Counted from the stretch's first letter, positions 18,075 to 27,342 are shown. The stretch: DNA of 64,000 bases from Streptomyces angustmyceticus (GCF_019933235.1 NZ_CP082945.1:6795501-6859500); one strand, 5' to 3'. Notes: generated from the sequence alone by a model not told the origin. Translations and numbers: made by a program.

Positions 18075-18080
18075 AAGTTA
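18075..18080 (-). promoter_or_regulatory. -10 box (TAACTT), possible leaderless start
   Basis: On the minus strand TAACTT ends seven bases before the ATG at 18067 and fits TAnnnT. No convincing -35 element is seen. The flanking 60 bases are unusually AT-rich for this genome. Confidence 0.35.
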
Positions 18081-18313
18081 AGCCCACGATGTGCCGATTG
18101 GGGAGCCTGAAAAGAGGGTTGTTTTGCGTGTGGTGAGTGGCCATGGAGCGCCAATGCGAGCGAACTTGCGGAAATCGGTCGCGATCGCCCGTAGGGATCG
18201 TGTAAAGACGCCGCTTCTCGCAGGTGAACACGGTGCGTTCGGAACGGTTCGGGCCAAGTAGGTTGAGAGTGCCACCGGACAGGAGGCACGGCGGACGAGA
18301 GGAAGGCGCGGCG

Positions 18314-19705
18314 ATGTCGATGCTCAAGGGCAGCAATGTCCCGGTACCTGCCCCGGAGGTCCGGGTGGAGCTGGGCTGGCAGACGGCCCCGGGGACACCG
18401 GACGTGGACGCCTCCGCCCTGCTGCTGGTGTCCGGACGGGTCCGCGACGACGGGGACTTCGTCTTCTACAACCAGGCCGCGCACGCCTCCGGCGCCGTAC
18501 GCCACGAGGGCAAGCGGCCCGCCGGCGGCGCGGTGACCGACACCCTCACCGTCGCCCTGGCCTCCGTCGAGCCCGCCGTCGACACGGTGGTGCTGGCCGC
18601 CTCCGCCGACGGCGGCACCTTCGGGAGCGTCCCCGGGCTGCACATCCGGGTGCTGGACGCGGCGAGCGGCGCGGAACTGGCCCGCTTCGACAGCCGGGAC
18701 GCCGGCACCGAGACCGCCTTCGTGCTCGGCGAGCTCTACCGCCGCCAGGGCGCCTGGAAGTTCCGCGCGGTGGGGCAGGGCTACGACACCGGGCTCGCCG
18801 GACTGGCCACCGACTTCGGCATCAGCGTCGAGGAACCGGCACCGCCGCCGCCCGCCCCGCCCGCCGGGGCCCCGGCCCCACCGGCCCCCGTCATGCCCGC
18901 CCCGCCGCCTCCGGCGCCCGCGCCGCCCATGGCCCCGCCCCCGATGGCCCCCGCGCCGCCGCCGACGGGCCGGCCCGCCGGGTCCGTTCCGCCTCCGCCG
19001 GGGCAGCCCGCGCCCGCACCGCAGGCGCCTCCCGTTCGTCTGACGAAAGTCACCCTCACGAAGGACGCCCCGGCCGTCTCCCTGACGAAGCAGGGCGGCA
19101 CCTCCGGGGCGATGCGGGTGAACCTCAACTGGAGCGGCGGCTCGGCGGGCAAGCAGCTCGGCAGGAAACTCGGCCGCAAGGCGATGCAGGCCATGGGCGC
19201 CCGCGGGTCGCTGCTGCCCCCGTCCGGCGAACTCGACCTCGACCTGTGCGCGCTGTACGAACTCACCGACGGCGCCGCCGGGGTGGTCCACCCGCTCGGC
19301 GGCAACTTCGGCGCCCTGCACGCCCCGCCGTTCATCCAGCTCGACGGAGACGACCGCACGGGCGCCGTCGAGGCCGGCGAGAACATGACGATCAACCTCG
19401 ATCACCAGGCACGCATCAAGCGCATCCTGATCTTCGTCACCGTCTACGCCGGCGCCCGCAGCTTCGAGGGCCTGAGCGCGACGGTCACCCTCCAGCCCCA
19501 GCACGGCGCCCCCGTCGACTTCTCGCTCGACGCCTGCACGGTGCCCTCCAACGTCTGCGCGCTCGCCCTGATCACCCACACCGGCGGCGAACTCGTCGTC
19601 CAGCGCGAGTCCCGCTACCTCGTCCCCGAGCCCGGCGTCAGCCCCCAGCGCACCGTCGACCACGCCTACGGCTGGGGCCTGGACTGGTCACCGGCCCGTA
19701 AGTGA
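18314..19705 (+). CDS. TerD family protein with two Ter-type domains
   Basis: A 463-aa protein. Residues 1-175 form a TerD domain (MSMLKGSNVPVPAPEV start, VLLAASADGGTFG-like strand, FRAVGQGYDTGLAGLATDFG end). A proline-rich linker of about 75 residues follows. Then comes a second domain with LDLDLCALYELTDG and a calcium-type acidic loop DGDDRTGAVEAGENMTINL, resembling TerA-like proteins. TerD proteins bind calcium and belong to the tellurite/stress-resistance system. GAGGAAGG at 18299-18306 supports ATG 18314. No other ter genes adjoin it in this window. Confidence 0.85.
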   Translation: MSMLKGSNVPVPAPEVRVELGWQTAPGTPDVDASALLLVSGRVRDDGDFVFYNQAAHASGAVRHEGKRPAGGAVTDTLTVALASVEPAVDTVVLAASADGGTFGSVPGLHIRVLDAASGAELARFDSRDAGTETAFVLGELYRRQGAWKFRAVGQGYDTGLAGLATDFGISVEEPAPPPPAPPAGAPAPPAPVMPAPPPPAPAPPMAPPPMAPAPPPTGRPAGSVPPPPGQPAPAPQAPPVRLTKVTLTKDAPAVSLTKQGGTSGAMRVNLNWSGGSAGKQLGRKLGRKAMQAMGARGSLLPPSGELDLDLCALYELTDGAAGVVHPLGGNFGALHAPPFIQLDGDDRTGAVEAGENMTINLDHQARIKRILIFVTVYAGARSFEGLSATVTLQPQHGAPVDFSLDACTVPSNVCALALITHTGGELVVQRESRYLVPEPGVSPQRTVDHAYGWGLDWSPARK

Positions 19706-19726
19706 CGGCGGCACCGGGGGCGCCGC

Positions 19727-20875
19727 TCAGGGCGCCGGATACGTCCGCCCCTTCCAGGCCGCGCCGCGCCCCCGGTAATGCCGCACCGCCGAGTCCACGG
19801 TCATCAGCAGATACAGGAGCGCGGTGAAGGGCAGCAGCGGCGCCCACCACGGCCGCTGCCCGTAGTAGCGCAGCATCGGCAGATACGTCCCGCACATCAC
19901 CGCCCAGGCGGCCCCGCCGAGCACGGCGACGGCCGTACGGCCGGCGGCCAGCCCGGCCACCAGCGCGACGGGCGGGGCCAGATACACCAGCGCGAGACCG
20001 AGGACCGTGCCGAGCAGCAGCAGCGGCTGGTGCCGGAGCTGGGCGTAGGCGCTGCGCGAGACCATCCGCCACAGCTCGGCCGGCCGCGGATACGGCCGCA
20101 CGCTGTCCACCCGGTCCGCGAGCCCCAGCCAGACGGTCCCGCCGGAGCGCTTCACCGCACGGGCCAGCGTCACATCGTCGATCACCGCGTGCCGGATCGC
20201 CTCCGGCACGCCCGCCCGCTCCGCGGCCTCCCGCCGCAGCAGCACACAGCCGCCGGCCGCCGCCGCGGTCCGCGCTCCGGGCCGGTTGACCCACCGGAAC
20301 GGATACAGCTGCCCGAAGAAGTACACGAACGCCGGCACGATCAGCCGCTCCCAGAACGTCACCACCCGCAGCCGCGCCATCTGCGACACCAGATCGAGGC
20401 CGGCCGACCGGGCCGCGGCCACCAACTCCCGCAGGCTGTCCGGGGCGTGTGCGATGTCCGCGTCGGTCAGCAGCAGGTACTCCGGGGCGGTCCGCTCCCG
20501 CGCCAGCGCGATGCCGTGCCGCAGGGCCCACAGCTTCCCCGTCCACCCCGGCCCGGGCTCGCCCGGCGAGGACACCGTCAGCGGCAGCCCCCCGCGCGCG
20601 GCCGCCAGCTCCCGGGCCAGCGCGCCCGTCCCGTCCGTACTGCCGTCGTCGACGAGGAACACCTCCGCCCGGCCCGGGTACTTCTGCCCGAGCAGCGACG
20701 GCAGGCTGTCGGGCAGCACCGCGGCCTCGTCCCGCGCCGGGACCACCACCGCGACCGACGGCCAGCGCTCCGGGTCCCGGCGCTCCGGCAGCCGCAGGTC
20801 CGTCCGCCAGAAGAAGCCCTGCCCCAGCAGCAGCCACACCCAGGCCAGCAGCGACCCGGCACCGATCCACTCCAT
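19727..20875 (-). CDS. Family 2 glycosyltransferase, HpnB-like
   Basis: A 382-aa membrane glycosyltransferase. The N-terminal helix precedes a GT-A fold with PARDEAAVLPDSLPSLLGQ, VDDGSTDGT and the DADIAHAPDS metal motif; GWTGKLWALRHG is characteristic of the hopanoid-associated HpnB group. Three or four hydrophobic segments close the protein. HpnB is associated with hopanoid clusters but its reaction is unclear, and no hopanoid gene is visible here. ATG 20875 was chosen; GTG 20884 is also possible. Its stop is 21 bases from the convergent TerD gene. Confidence 0.82.
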   Translation of the reverse strand: MEWIGAGSLLAWVWLLLGQGFFWRTDLRLPERRDPERWPSVAVVVPARDEAAVLPDSLPSLLGQKYPGRAEVFLVDDGSTDGTGALARELAAARGGLPLTVSSPGEPGPGWTGKLWALRHGIALARERTAPEYLLLTDADIAHAPDSLRELVAAARSAGLDLVSQMARLRVVTFWERLIVPAFVYFFGQLYPFRWVNRPGARTAAAAGGCVLLRREAAERAGVPEAIRHAVIDDVTLARAVKRSGGTVWLGLADRVDSVRPYPRPAELWRMVSRSAYAQLRHQPLLLLGTVLGLALVYLAPPVALVAGLAAGRTAVAVLGGAAWAVMCGTYLPMLRYYGQRPWWAPLLPFTALLYLLMTVDSAVRHYRGRGAAWKGRTYPAP

Positions 20876-21014
20876 CGCGCTCACGGCCGCAGTCTGCCGC
20901 ACCGCCACCGCACGGCACCGGTGATCGACACGGGTGTCACGGCGCGGGACGGAACCGAGCGGCACCCTTCCGCCGTCCACGGCCCCGCGGGACCGCCCCG
21001 CCGCCGTGCCCGGT

Positions 21015-21045
21015 ATGACAAGCCGTAGGTGCGACTGAGTAAAGT
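21015..21045 (+). promoter_or_regulatory. Promoter of racemase gene, leaderless
   Basis: ATGACA at 21015-21020 and TAAAGT at 21040-21045 are separated by 19 bases, close to a housekeeping-type promoter. The -10 box ends six bases before the GTG at 21052, so the mRNA is probably leaderless; no Shine-Dalgarno sequence is present. Confidence 0.5.
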
Positions 21046-21051
21046 GTCCGG

Positions 21052-21900
21052 GTGAAGATCGCGCTGATGGACTCCGGGACCGGGCTGCTCGCGGCGGCCG
21101 CCGTCATGCGGCGACTGCGGCCGGACGCCGATCTGGTCCTCTCCTCCGACCCCGACGGCATGCCCTGGGGCCCCCGCACCCCCGAGGACGTCACCGCACA
21201 CGCACTGGCGGTGGCCCGCTCCGCGGCCGCACACCACCCCGACGCCCTGATCGTCGCCTGCAACACCGCGTCCGTGCACGCGCTGCCGGCGCTCCGCGCC
21301 GCACTCGAACCCGGCATCCCGGTCATCGGCACCGTCCCGGCCATCAAGCCCGCGGCGGCCGGCGGCGGCCCGCTCGCCATCTGGGCCACCCCCGCCACCA
21401 CCGGCAGCCCCTACCAGCGGGACCTGATCGAGCGCTTCGGGCGGGGCGTGGAGGTCACCGGAGTGCCCTGCCCCGGGCTCGCCGACGCGGTCCAGGCCGC
21501 CGACGAGGCGGCGATCGACGACGCCATCGCGGCCGCGGCGGCCCGCACCCCGCGGGGCCTGCGCAGCGTCGTCCTGGGCTGCACCCACTACGAGCTGGTC
21601 GCCGAACGCATCCGCGCCGCCCTCCAGCAGCCCGGGGCCCCCGCCCTCGTCCTGTACGGCTCCGCCGAGGCGGTCGCCGCCCAGGCGCTGCGCCGTATCG
21701 GTGCCGAACCGGCGCCGGCGGCCGCCCCGACCGGCGCCCTCAGCGTGATCCTCAGCGGGCGCCCCGCCGGACTGCCGGCCGAGGCGCTCGCCTTCGCCGA
21801 GGGCCGGCTGCTCGCCGGGGGCCGTACGGACCTCGCGCCGGACACCCCGGCCGGGGGCTTGGCCCATGCCGACGGGGTCGCCGCGGCCGTCCGCCGCTGA
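21052..21900 (+). CDS. Glutamate/aspartate racemase family protein
   Basis: A 282-aa cofactor-independent racemase of the MurI family. Both catalytic cysteines are visible, in VACNTAS and LGCTHYEL, and the DSGTGLL motif opens the protein. A true MurI makes D-glutamate for peptidoglycan. This copy has an unusual Ala-rich C-terminal extension (about residues 225-282) and stands apart from the usual murI context, so it may be a second, specialised copy acting on another acidic amino acid. Family assignment is firm; substrate is not. Confidence 0.82.
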   Translation: MKIALMDSGTGLLAAAAVMRRLRPDADLVLSSDPDGMPWGPRTPEDVTAHALAVARSAAAHHPDALIVACNTASVHALPALRAALEPGIPVIGTVPAIKPAAAGGGPLAIWATPATTGSPYQRDLIERFGRGVEVTGVPCPGLADAVQAADEAAIDDAIAAAAARTPRGLRSVVLGCTHYELVAERIRAALQQPGAPALVLYGSAEAVAAQALRRIGAEPAPAAAPTGALSVILSGRPAGLPAEALAFAEGRLLAGGRTDLAPDTPAGGLAHADGVAAAVRR

Positions 21901-21980
21901 CGTCGGCCATGACGTCGGCGCCCCGGGGCTCCGGGCCGTGAACGCCCGGCCGACGCCCTGCCGCAGCGTGCAAAGACGCG

Positions 21981-21986
21981 TACGCT
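21981..21986 (+). promoter_or_regulatory. -10 box (TACGCT), leaderless start
   Basis: TACGCT ends seven bases before the ATG at 21994 and there is no Shine-Dalgarno sequence. It fits the leaderless pattern shared by neighbouring genes. Confidence 0.4.
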
Positions 21987-21993
21987 GCGTCTC

Positions 21994-22611
21994 ATGAGGG
22001 ACCACCCCCACGAGGGGGCAGCAGCCCCCGACGACCCTGGTACGACCGATGGCGCCGACAGCGGAGCGCGCCCCACCGGCGGCTCCCACGCGGAGATTCC
22101 CGAGGTGTGGCACGGCAGTGCCACCAACCGCGTCCAGTGGCTGCTGGCCGCGGTCGGTGCGGGCTGTCTCGCGCTGGGCATCGAGCTCGCCGTCGAGAGC
22201 AGCTGGACCGCGGGTCTGGCGCCCCTGGTGATGTCGGTGGTCGGCTGCGTCGCCGTCGGCCTGCTGGTGCTCTTCGGCACGCTCGCCTACGTCCATGTCG
22301 CGGTCCGCATCGACAAGGACTGCCTGGAGGTGCGGTGCGGCCATATAGGAGTGCCGCGCCGCCGCATCCCCCTCGACACCGTCGTCGGCGCCGATTTCAC
22401 CCCCCAGGTCACCCCGCGCCACTGGGGCGGCTGGGGCTACCGCTGGCGCCCCGAGCAGGGCACGGCCGTGGTCGTGCGCCGCGGCGAGGGCATGGTGGTG
22501 CGGCTCGGCGACGGGCGCGACTTCACCGTCACCGTCGACGACGCGGAGGGCGCCGTCCGGGCGATCCGCGGCCGGCTGCGGCCGCGCGAGGGGACCCCGG
22601 CGGGCGCCTGA
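21994..22611 (+). CDS. Membrane protein with PH-like C-terminal domain
   Basis: A 205-aa protein. A disordered polar N-terminus of about 40 residues precedes two membrane helices (about 50-70 and 76-100). The C-terminal soluble part has beta strands LEVRCGHIGVPRRRIPLDTV and VVVRRGEGMVVRLGDGRDF typical of bacterial PH-like domains in small actinobacterial membrane proteins. I know no function. It seems leaderless, following the racemase gene with a 93-base gap. Confidence 0.7.
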   Translation: MRDHPHEGAAAPDDPGTTDGADSGARPTGGSHAEIPEVWHGSATNRVQWLLAAVGAGCLALGIELAVESSWTAGLAPLVMSVVGCVAVGLLVLFGTLAYVHVAVRIDKDCLEVRCGHIGVPRRRIPLDTVVGADFTPQVTPRHWGGWGYRWRPEQGTAVVVRRGEGMVVRLGDGRDFTVTVDDAEGAVRAIRGRLRPREGTPAGA

Positions 22612-22676
22612 ACGCGCCGGGCGGGGCGGCCGGCGGCATCTCGCCCGGGGGGCCGGGGCCCGTCGGGGACGTCCCG

Positions 22677-22682
22677 TAGGGT
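22677..22682 (+). promoter_or_regulatory. -10 box (TAGGGT), leaderless start
   Basis: TAGGGT ends exactly six bases before the ATG at 22689. The spacing matches that at the PPOX, racemase and BDH genes. Confidence 0.45.
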
Positions 22683-22688
22683 CGGAGC

Positions 22689-23186
22689 ATGGCTACCCCC
22701 GAATTCATCCGTCACCTCCGGACCTCCATCGGCCGGCAGCTGCTCTGGCTGCCCGGGGTGAGCGCGGTGGTCTTCGACGACCAGGGCCGGGTGCTGCTGG
22801 GCAAGCGGGCCGACACCGGCGGCTGGTCGGTGATCGGCGGCATTCCCGAGCCCGGTGAGCAGCCCGCCGAGACCGCGATCCGCGAGGTCTACGAGGAGAC
22901 CGCGGTGCGGGTCGCCGTCGAGGGCGTCGTCCTCATCGAGACCATGCCGCCCACCCACTACCCCAACGGCGACGTCTGCCAGTTCATGGACGTGACGCTG
23001 CGCTGCCGGGCGATCGGCGGCGAGGCCAGGGTCAACGACGACGAGTCGCTGGAGGTGGGCTGGTTCGACGTGGACGCCCTGCCGGAGCTGGAGGAGTACG
23101 CGCTGACCCGCATCAAGCGGGCGCAGGAGGCCGGGCCGACGTGGTTCCACAAGATGGGGGAGGAGCCGGAGGGGCAGCAGCCCTGA
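22689..23186 (+). CDS. Nudix hydrolase
   Basis: A 165-aa Nudix protein. The Nudix box is GIPEPGEQPAETAIREVYEE followed by TAV, which matches the Gx5Ex7REUxEExGU catalytic helix except that the usual late Gly is Ala-like here (EETAV). The N-terminal WLPGVSAVVFDDQGRVLLGK strand is typical. It probably hydrolyses a nucleoside-diphosphate-linked compound; the substrate is unknown. It appears leaderless. Confidence 0.85.
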   Translation: MATPEFIRHLRTSIGRQLLWLPGVSAVVFDDQGRVLLGKRADTGGWSVIGGIPEPGEQPAETAIREVYEETAVRVAVEGVVLIETMPPTHYPNGDVCQFMDVTLRCRAIGGEARVNDDESLEVGWFDVDALPELEEYALTRIKRAQEAGPTWFHKMGEEPEGQQP

Positions 23187-23222
23187 GGCACCGTCCCCCG
23201 GCGGGCGCCCGCACTCCGGCGG

Positions 23223-23777
23223 CTACAGCTCCTCCGTCGACGGCTCGTCCATCGGGTCGGAGGGCGCGCCGGGCAGCGTGGGCAGCTGGGATCCGTCCGG
23301 TCCGCCGGGCTCCCCGGACGGCTGATCGGTCGGCTCCTCGGTGTGCATCTCCCGTTCGCCCTTGCGGCAGGTCGTGATCCAGGTGCCGGTGGGCCCGCTC
23401 TCGTACTGGCAGAACCAGCCCCGGACGGCCAGGGTTCCCCGGTCGTCCCGGCCCTCGTGCGGGACCCGCAGGAAGAACTCGGACATCACCCGGCGGGCCT
23501 CGCCGCATTCCACCGTGCCACCGGCCGCCGGGTCCGCGTAGAGGGTGACGTCACCCGCCTTGCCCAGGGCATCGCGCAGATCGCCGCAGTTCATCGGCTG
23601 TCCGGGGACGGTGGGGGACGCGGAGCCGGGGTCCTCGCCCAGGGTCTCGTCGGGGCCCGGCGCGGTGCCCGCCGCGGAGGACGCCGCGGCCGTGGGGTCC
23701 CGGCCGCCGTCGGTGTCCCCGCAGCTCGCCGCGGCCAGGGCGAGCAGCGCCGTCGGCACGGCGATGAGCCTGTGCAT
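23223..23777 (-). CDS. Secreted lipoprotein
   Basis: A 184-aa exported protein. The signal peptide (MHRLIAVPTALLALAAASC) ends in a lipobox AASC with the lipid-bearing Cys at residue 19. A Ser/Thr/Pro-rich linker follows, then a compact domain with four cysteines (NCGDLRD, VECGEARRV, WFCQYES, TTCRKGE) that could form two disulfides, and an acidic proline-rich tail. I do not recognise the family. GGGGAGAG nine bases upstream supports ATG 23777. Confidence 0.75.
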   Translation of the reverse strand: MHRLIAVPTALLALAAASCGDTDGGRDPTAAASSAAGTAPGPDETLGEDPGSASPTVPGQPMNCGDLRDALGKAGDVTLYADPAAGGTVECGEARRVMSEFFLRVPHEGRDDRGTLAVRGWFCQYESGPTGTWITTCRKGEREMHTEEPTDQPSGEPGGPDGSQLPTLPGAPSDPMDEPSTEEL

Positions 23778-24028
23778 GTCGGTCTCTCCCCTCGGGGCGG
23801 CGGTGCGCGGACGGTGTGCGGACAGCACGCCGCACCGTACGACGCTAGGGGCGCGGAGGGGGGCACGGCGATCCGGGACGGCCGGTCGGGTGAAGCGGAC
23901 AGGCCGCCGCGAGCGGCGGTGGGGCGGCCGGGAGCGGGCGCGGGCACCACATCTGACGTGGGCCGCCGCCACCCCCGGGCCGCGAACTGTGGCGCCGGAC
24001 CACATCGGTGACCGACCCGGCCGCTGCC

Positions 24029-24034
24029 TAGGGT
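24029..24034 (+). promoter_or_regulatory. -10 box (TAGGGT), leaderless start
   Basis: TAGGGT ends six bases before the ATG at 24041, with no Shine-Dalgarno sequence. No good -35 hexamer is seen at the usual distance. Confidence 0.45.
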
Positions 24035-24040
24035 GCGGGC

Positions 24041-24835
24041 ATGACCGTGATCGGCACCCCAGGCCCGGTATCCCTCGATCTCGACGGCCGCACCGCGCTC
24101 GTCACCGGAGCGGCCAGTGGCATCGGGCGCGCCTGCGCGCTGCGGCTGGCGGCGGCCGGCGCCACGGTGCGCGCGGTCGACCGGGACGCCGACGGGCTGG
24201 CCGCCCTCGTGGCGGATCACCCGGACGGCGGCCGCGGCGGCATCGAACCGCGGTCGCTGGACCTCACCGACCTCGACGCCGCGGAACGGGCCGCGGCCGG
24301 CGCCGATCTGCTCGTCAACAACGCCGGCCTCCAGCTCGTACGCCCCCTGGAGGAGTTCCCGCCCGAGGTCTTCCACCAGGTGCTGACCGTCATGCTGGAG
24401 GCGCCCTTCCGGCTGCTGCGGGGCGCGCTGCCCCATATGTACGCGCAGGGCTGGGGCCGCGTCGTCAACATCTCGTCCGTGCACGGCCTGCGGGCGTCCC
24501 CCTACAAGTCCGCGTACGTCGCGGCCAAACACGGCCTGGAGGGGCTGTCGAAGACCGCCGCCCTGGAGGGCGCCCGGCACGGCGTCACCAGCAACTGCGT
24601 CAACCCCGGCTATGTCCGCACCCCGCTCGTCGAACGGCAGCTCGCCGACCAGGCAGCCGCACACGGCATCCCCGAGGAACGCGTCCTGACCGACCTCCTG
24701 CTCGCCGACTCCGCCCTCAAGCGGCTGCTCGAACCGGAAGAGGTCGCCGAGGCCGTCGCCTACCTCTGCACCCCGCAGGCGTCGTTCATGACGGGTGCCT
24801 CGCTGGTGCTGGACGGGGGCTGGAGCGCGCACTGA
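24041..24835 (+). CDS. 3-hydroxybutyrate dehydrogenase (SDR family)
   Basis: A 264-aa short-chain dehydrogenase. The NAD-binding motif is GAASGIGRACALRLA, the NNAG motif is present, and the catalytic Ser/Tyr/Lys are in ISSVHGLRASPYKSAYVAAK. The segment SNCVNPGYVRTPLVERQLAD and the terminal TGASLVLDGGWSAH are characteristic of bacterial D-3-hydroxybutyrate dehydrogenase, which interconverts 3-hydroxybutyrate and acetoacetate. The next gene encodes a GAF/PucR regulator, and an MHS carboxylate-type transporter lies close by, so this may be a small ketone-body utilisation unit. Confidence 0.85.
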   Translation: MTVIGTPGPVSLDLDGRTALVTGAASGIGRACALRLAAAGATVRAVDRDADGLAALVADHPDGGRGGIEPRSLDLTDLDAAERAAAGADLLVNNAGLQLVRPLEEFPPEVFHQVLTVMLEAPFRLLRGALPHMYAQGWGRVVNISSVHGLRASPYKSAYVAAKHGLEGLSKTAALEGARHGVTSNCVNPGYVRTPLVERQLADQAAAHGIPEERVLTDLLLADSALKRLLEPEEVAEAVAYLCTPQASFMTGASLVLDGGWSAH

Positions 24836-24899
24836 GCGGCCGCCGGTCCGGTACCCGGCCGCGGAGGCTGGCGGACCGCGGCGACCCGGAGGTATCCCT

Positions 24900-26951
24900 G
24901 TGACCATGTCCTGCGATCAGCCGGCGCCCGAGCCGGACCCCGCGCCCGTGGCGACGCCGTCGCCCGGCCCCGCGGCCGCCCGTCCGCCGGCGCCCGTTCC
25001 GCCCGCCCGGGACCACGCCCGGGCCGGCGCGCCCGCCGACGACCCGGCAGAGACCGCCTTCCTCGGGCTGCTGGCGGCCGGGGCCCCCGCCGAGGACTAC
25101 GAGCGTCCGGTGCTCCGTGCCCGTGCCGACGGCGCGTCCGCCGCCCGGCTCGCCGCACTGGAGCGGGCCAAGCTCCTCGCGCTGCGGGTCCGTGCCGAGC
25201 TGGCGGGCCGCCGGCGGCGCGAGGCCGAACTGTCCGCGCTGCACGCCACCGCCCACGACCTCGCCGGGCTGCGCGACCCCGACGCGGTGCTGCGGGCGAT
25301 CGTGCGCCGGGCCCGTTCCCTCCTGGGCACCGAGGTCGCCTACCTCACCCTCCACGACCCCGCCGCCGGCGACACCTTCATGCGGGTCACCGACGGCTCG
25401 GTCTCCGCGCGGTTCCAGCAGCTGCGGCTCGGCATGGGCGAGGGCCTGGGCGGGCTGGTCGCACAGACCGCCCGTCCCTATGTCACCGACAGCTACTTCC
25501 ACGACGAGCGGTTCCGGCACACCCGCAGCATCGACTCGGGCGTGCACGACGAGGGCCTGGTGGCGATCCTCGGGGTGCCGCTGATGCTCGGCAGCGGCGT
25601 GATCGGCGTGCTCTTCGCCGCCGACCGCCGCGAGCGGGTCTTCGAACACGGCGAGATAGCCCTGCTCGCCGCGCACGCGGCGCACGCCGCCGTCGCCATC
25701 GACACCGCCCGCCTCCTCGCCGAGACCCGCAAGACCCTCACCGAACTGGAGGCCGCGAACGAGATCATCCGCGACCGCAGCGCGGCCGTCGAGCGGGCCT
25801 CGGACATCCACGACCGGCTGACCGAACTGGTGCTGCGCGGCGGTGGGGTCCTCGACGTGGCCGACGCGCTGGCGGAAGTCCTGCACGGCGACGTCGAGTT
25901 CACCGAGCCCGGCGGGGCCCCGGCCGCGGTGCTGGACCGCTCCCGCGCCGACGGCCACGCCGTACGGGAGGGCGACGAATGGGTCGCCGCGGTCGGGGCG
26001 GGCGGTGAGGTGCTGGGCGCGCTCGTCCTGCGCGGCCACCCGGCCCTCGACCCGGTCGACCAGCGCACCCTGGAGCGGGCCGCCATGGTCACCTCGCTGC
26101 TGCTGCTCGCCCGGCGGACCGCCGGCGAGGCCGAACAGCGGGTGCGCGGCGAGCTGTTGGACGACCTGCTGAACGCCGCCGACCGCGACCCCCGCCTGCT
26201 CGGCGAACGCGCGGCCCGGGTCGGCGCCGACCTCGGCGTCCCGCACGTCGTCCTGGCGGCCCGGACCGACGAGGCACCGCCCGCCGCCGGCGCCGCGCCC
26301 CCGCCCGACGGAGCCGACCGCCGCCGCCTGTGGTCGGCGGCCTCCCACCTCGCCGCCACCCGCCATGGCCTGGCGGCCGTACGCGACGGCGGCGCCGTCC
26401 TGCTGCTGCCGCTCGGCTCCGACGGCGACCCGGCACACACCGCCCGGGAGATCGCCGCCCGGCTCGGTGCCGCGCTGCACCAGCCGGTCACGGTCGGCGC
26501 CTCCGCCCCGGTCCCGGCCCCCGCCGCCCGCCCCGCCGCGGTCGCCGACGCCTACGCGGAGGCCCGGCGCTGCGGGGAGGCGCTGCGCGTACTGGGCCGG
26601 GCGGGCCAGGGTGCGGCCGCCGCCGACTTCGGCTTCCTGGGTCTGCTGCTCGCCGACACCCGCGACGTGGACGGCTTCGTCCACCGCACGCTCGGCGCGG
26701 TCGCCGACTACGACGGCCGCCGCGGCACGGAGCTGCTGCGCACCCTCGGCGCCTACTTCGCCTGCGGCATGAGCCCGGCCCGCACCAAGGACGCCCTGCA
26801 CGTCCATGTGAACACCGTCGCCCAGCGCCTGGAGCGGGTGAGCCGGCTGCTGGGACCCGACTGGCAGAGCCCGGCGCGCGCCCTGGAGATCCAGCTGGCA
26901 CTGCGGCTGCACCAGTTGTCGTCAGCCGTGGCACGCGATACCGGCAGGTAG
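24900..26951 (+). CDS. GAF domain regulator with PucR-type C-terminal HTH
   Basis: A 683-aa regulator. After a proline-rich N-terminus comes a GAF domain (about residues 120-270, with LLGTEVAYLTLHDPAAGDTF and ILGVPLMLGSGVIGVLFAAD). A coiled linker, a second sensor-like region and a PucR/CdaR C-terminal helix-turn-helix (about 610-675, YFACGMSPARTKDALHVHVN then TVAQRLERV) follow. GGAGG at 24888-24892 with a seven-base gap decides GTG 24900 over ATG 24906. It lies 64 bases after the 3-hydroxybutyrate dehydrogenase gene and probably regulates it. Confidence 0.85.
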   Translation: MTMSCDQPAPEPDPAPVATPSPGPAAARPPAPVPPARDHARAGAPADDPAETAFLGLLAAGAPAEDYERPVLRARADGASAARLAALERAKLLALRVRAELAGRRRREAELSALHATAHDLAGLRDPDAVLRAIVRRARSLLGTEVAYLTLHDPAAGDTFMRVTDGSVSARFQQLRLGMGEGLGGLVAQTARPYVTDSYFHDERFRHTRSIDSGVHDEGLVAILGVPLMLGSGVIGVLFAADRRERVFEHGEIALLAAHAAHAAVAIDTARLLAETRKTLTELEAANEIIRDRSAAVERASDIHDRLTELVLRGGGVLDVADALAEVLHGDVEFTEPGGAPAAVLDRSRADGHAVREGDEWVAAVGAGGEVLGALVLRGHPALDPVDQRTLERAAMVTSLLLLARRTAGEAEQRVRGELLDDLLNAADRDPRLLGERAARVGADLGVPHVVLAARTDEAPPAAGAAPPPDGADRRRLWSAASHLAATRHGLAAVRDGGAVLLLPLGSDGDPAHTAREIAARLGAALHQPVTVGASAPVPAPAARPAAVADAYAEARRCGEALRVLGRAGQGAAAADFGFLGLLLADTRDVDGFVHRTLGAVADYDGRRGTELLRTLGAYFACGMSPARTKDALHVHVNTVAQRLERVSRLLGPDWQSPARALEIQLALRLHQLSSAVARDTGR

Positions 26952-27079
26952 CCGGTGACGGTGCCCGGCGCCGGCGTCCGAACCGGCCGGTACCGGTAGC
27001 CGCCTCCGGGTGCGGGCCGCCGCGACCTGCGGCAGCGTGGTGGCGAAGCTTTCCCCCTACCGCACAAGAGGAGTTCGTC

Positions 27080-27271
27080 ATGACCGACAGAGGCGCCATG
27101 GACAAGATGAAGGGCAAGGCCAAGCAGAAGGCCGGCAAGGCCATGGGCGACGAGCGCATGAAGAGCGAGGGCCGCACCGACGAGGCCAAGGGCAAGGCCA
27201 AGAGCGCCATGGGCAACGCCAAGGAGAACATCCAGGGGATGAAGGACTCCCTGAAGAGCAAGAACTCCTGA
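27080..27271 (+). CDS. CsbD family stress protein
   Basis: A 63-aa, highly charged, Lys/Ala/Gly-rich helical protein (MDKMKGKAKQKAGKAMGDER, then KSEGRTDEAKGKAKSAMGNA). This matches the CsbD family, whose members are general-stress proteins of unknown mechanism, often controlled by SigB-type sigma factors in Gram-positive bacteria. GAGGAG about eight bases before ATG 27080 is a good ribosome-binding site. I could not identify a clear SigB-type promoter upstream. Confidence 0.9.
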   Translation: MTDRGAMDKMKGKAKQKAGKAMGDERMKSEGRTDEAKGKAKSAMGNAKENIQGMKDSLKSKNS

Positions 27272-27275
27272 CGCC

Positions 27276-27342
27276 CGGCGGGGGCGTGGCGGACCTGCTG
27301 CCCCGTCTCCCGGAGCGTCCCCGGCCCGCCACGCCCCCGCCG
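27276..27342. terminator. Strong bidirectional hairpin terminator
   Basis: A perfect 17-bp inverted repeat (CGGCGGGGGCGTGGCGG and its complement) with a 33-base loop lies between the convergent CsbD and MHS transporter genes. It can act for both strands. Confidence 0.75.
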
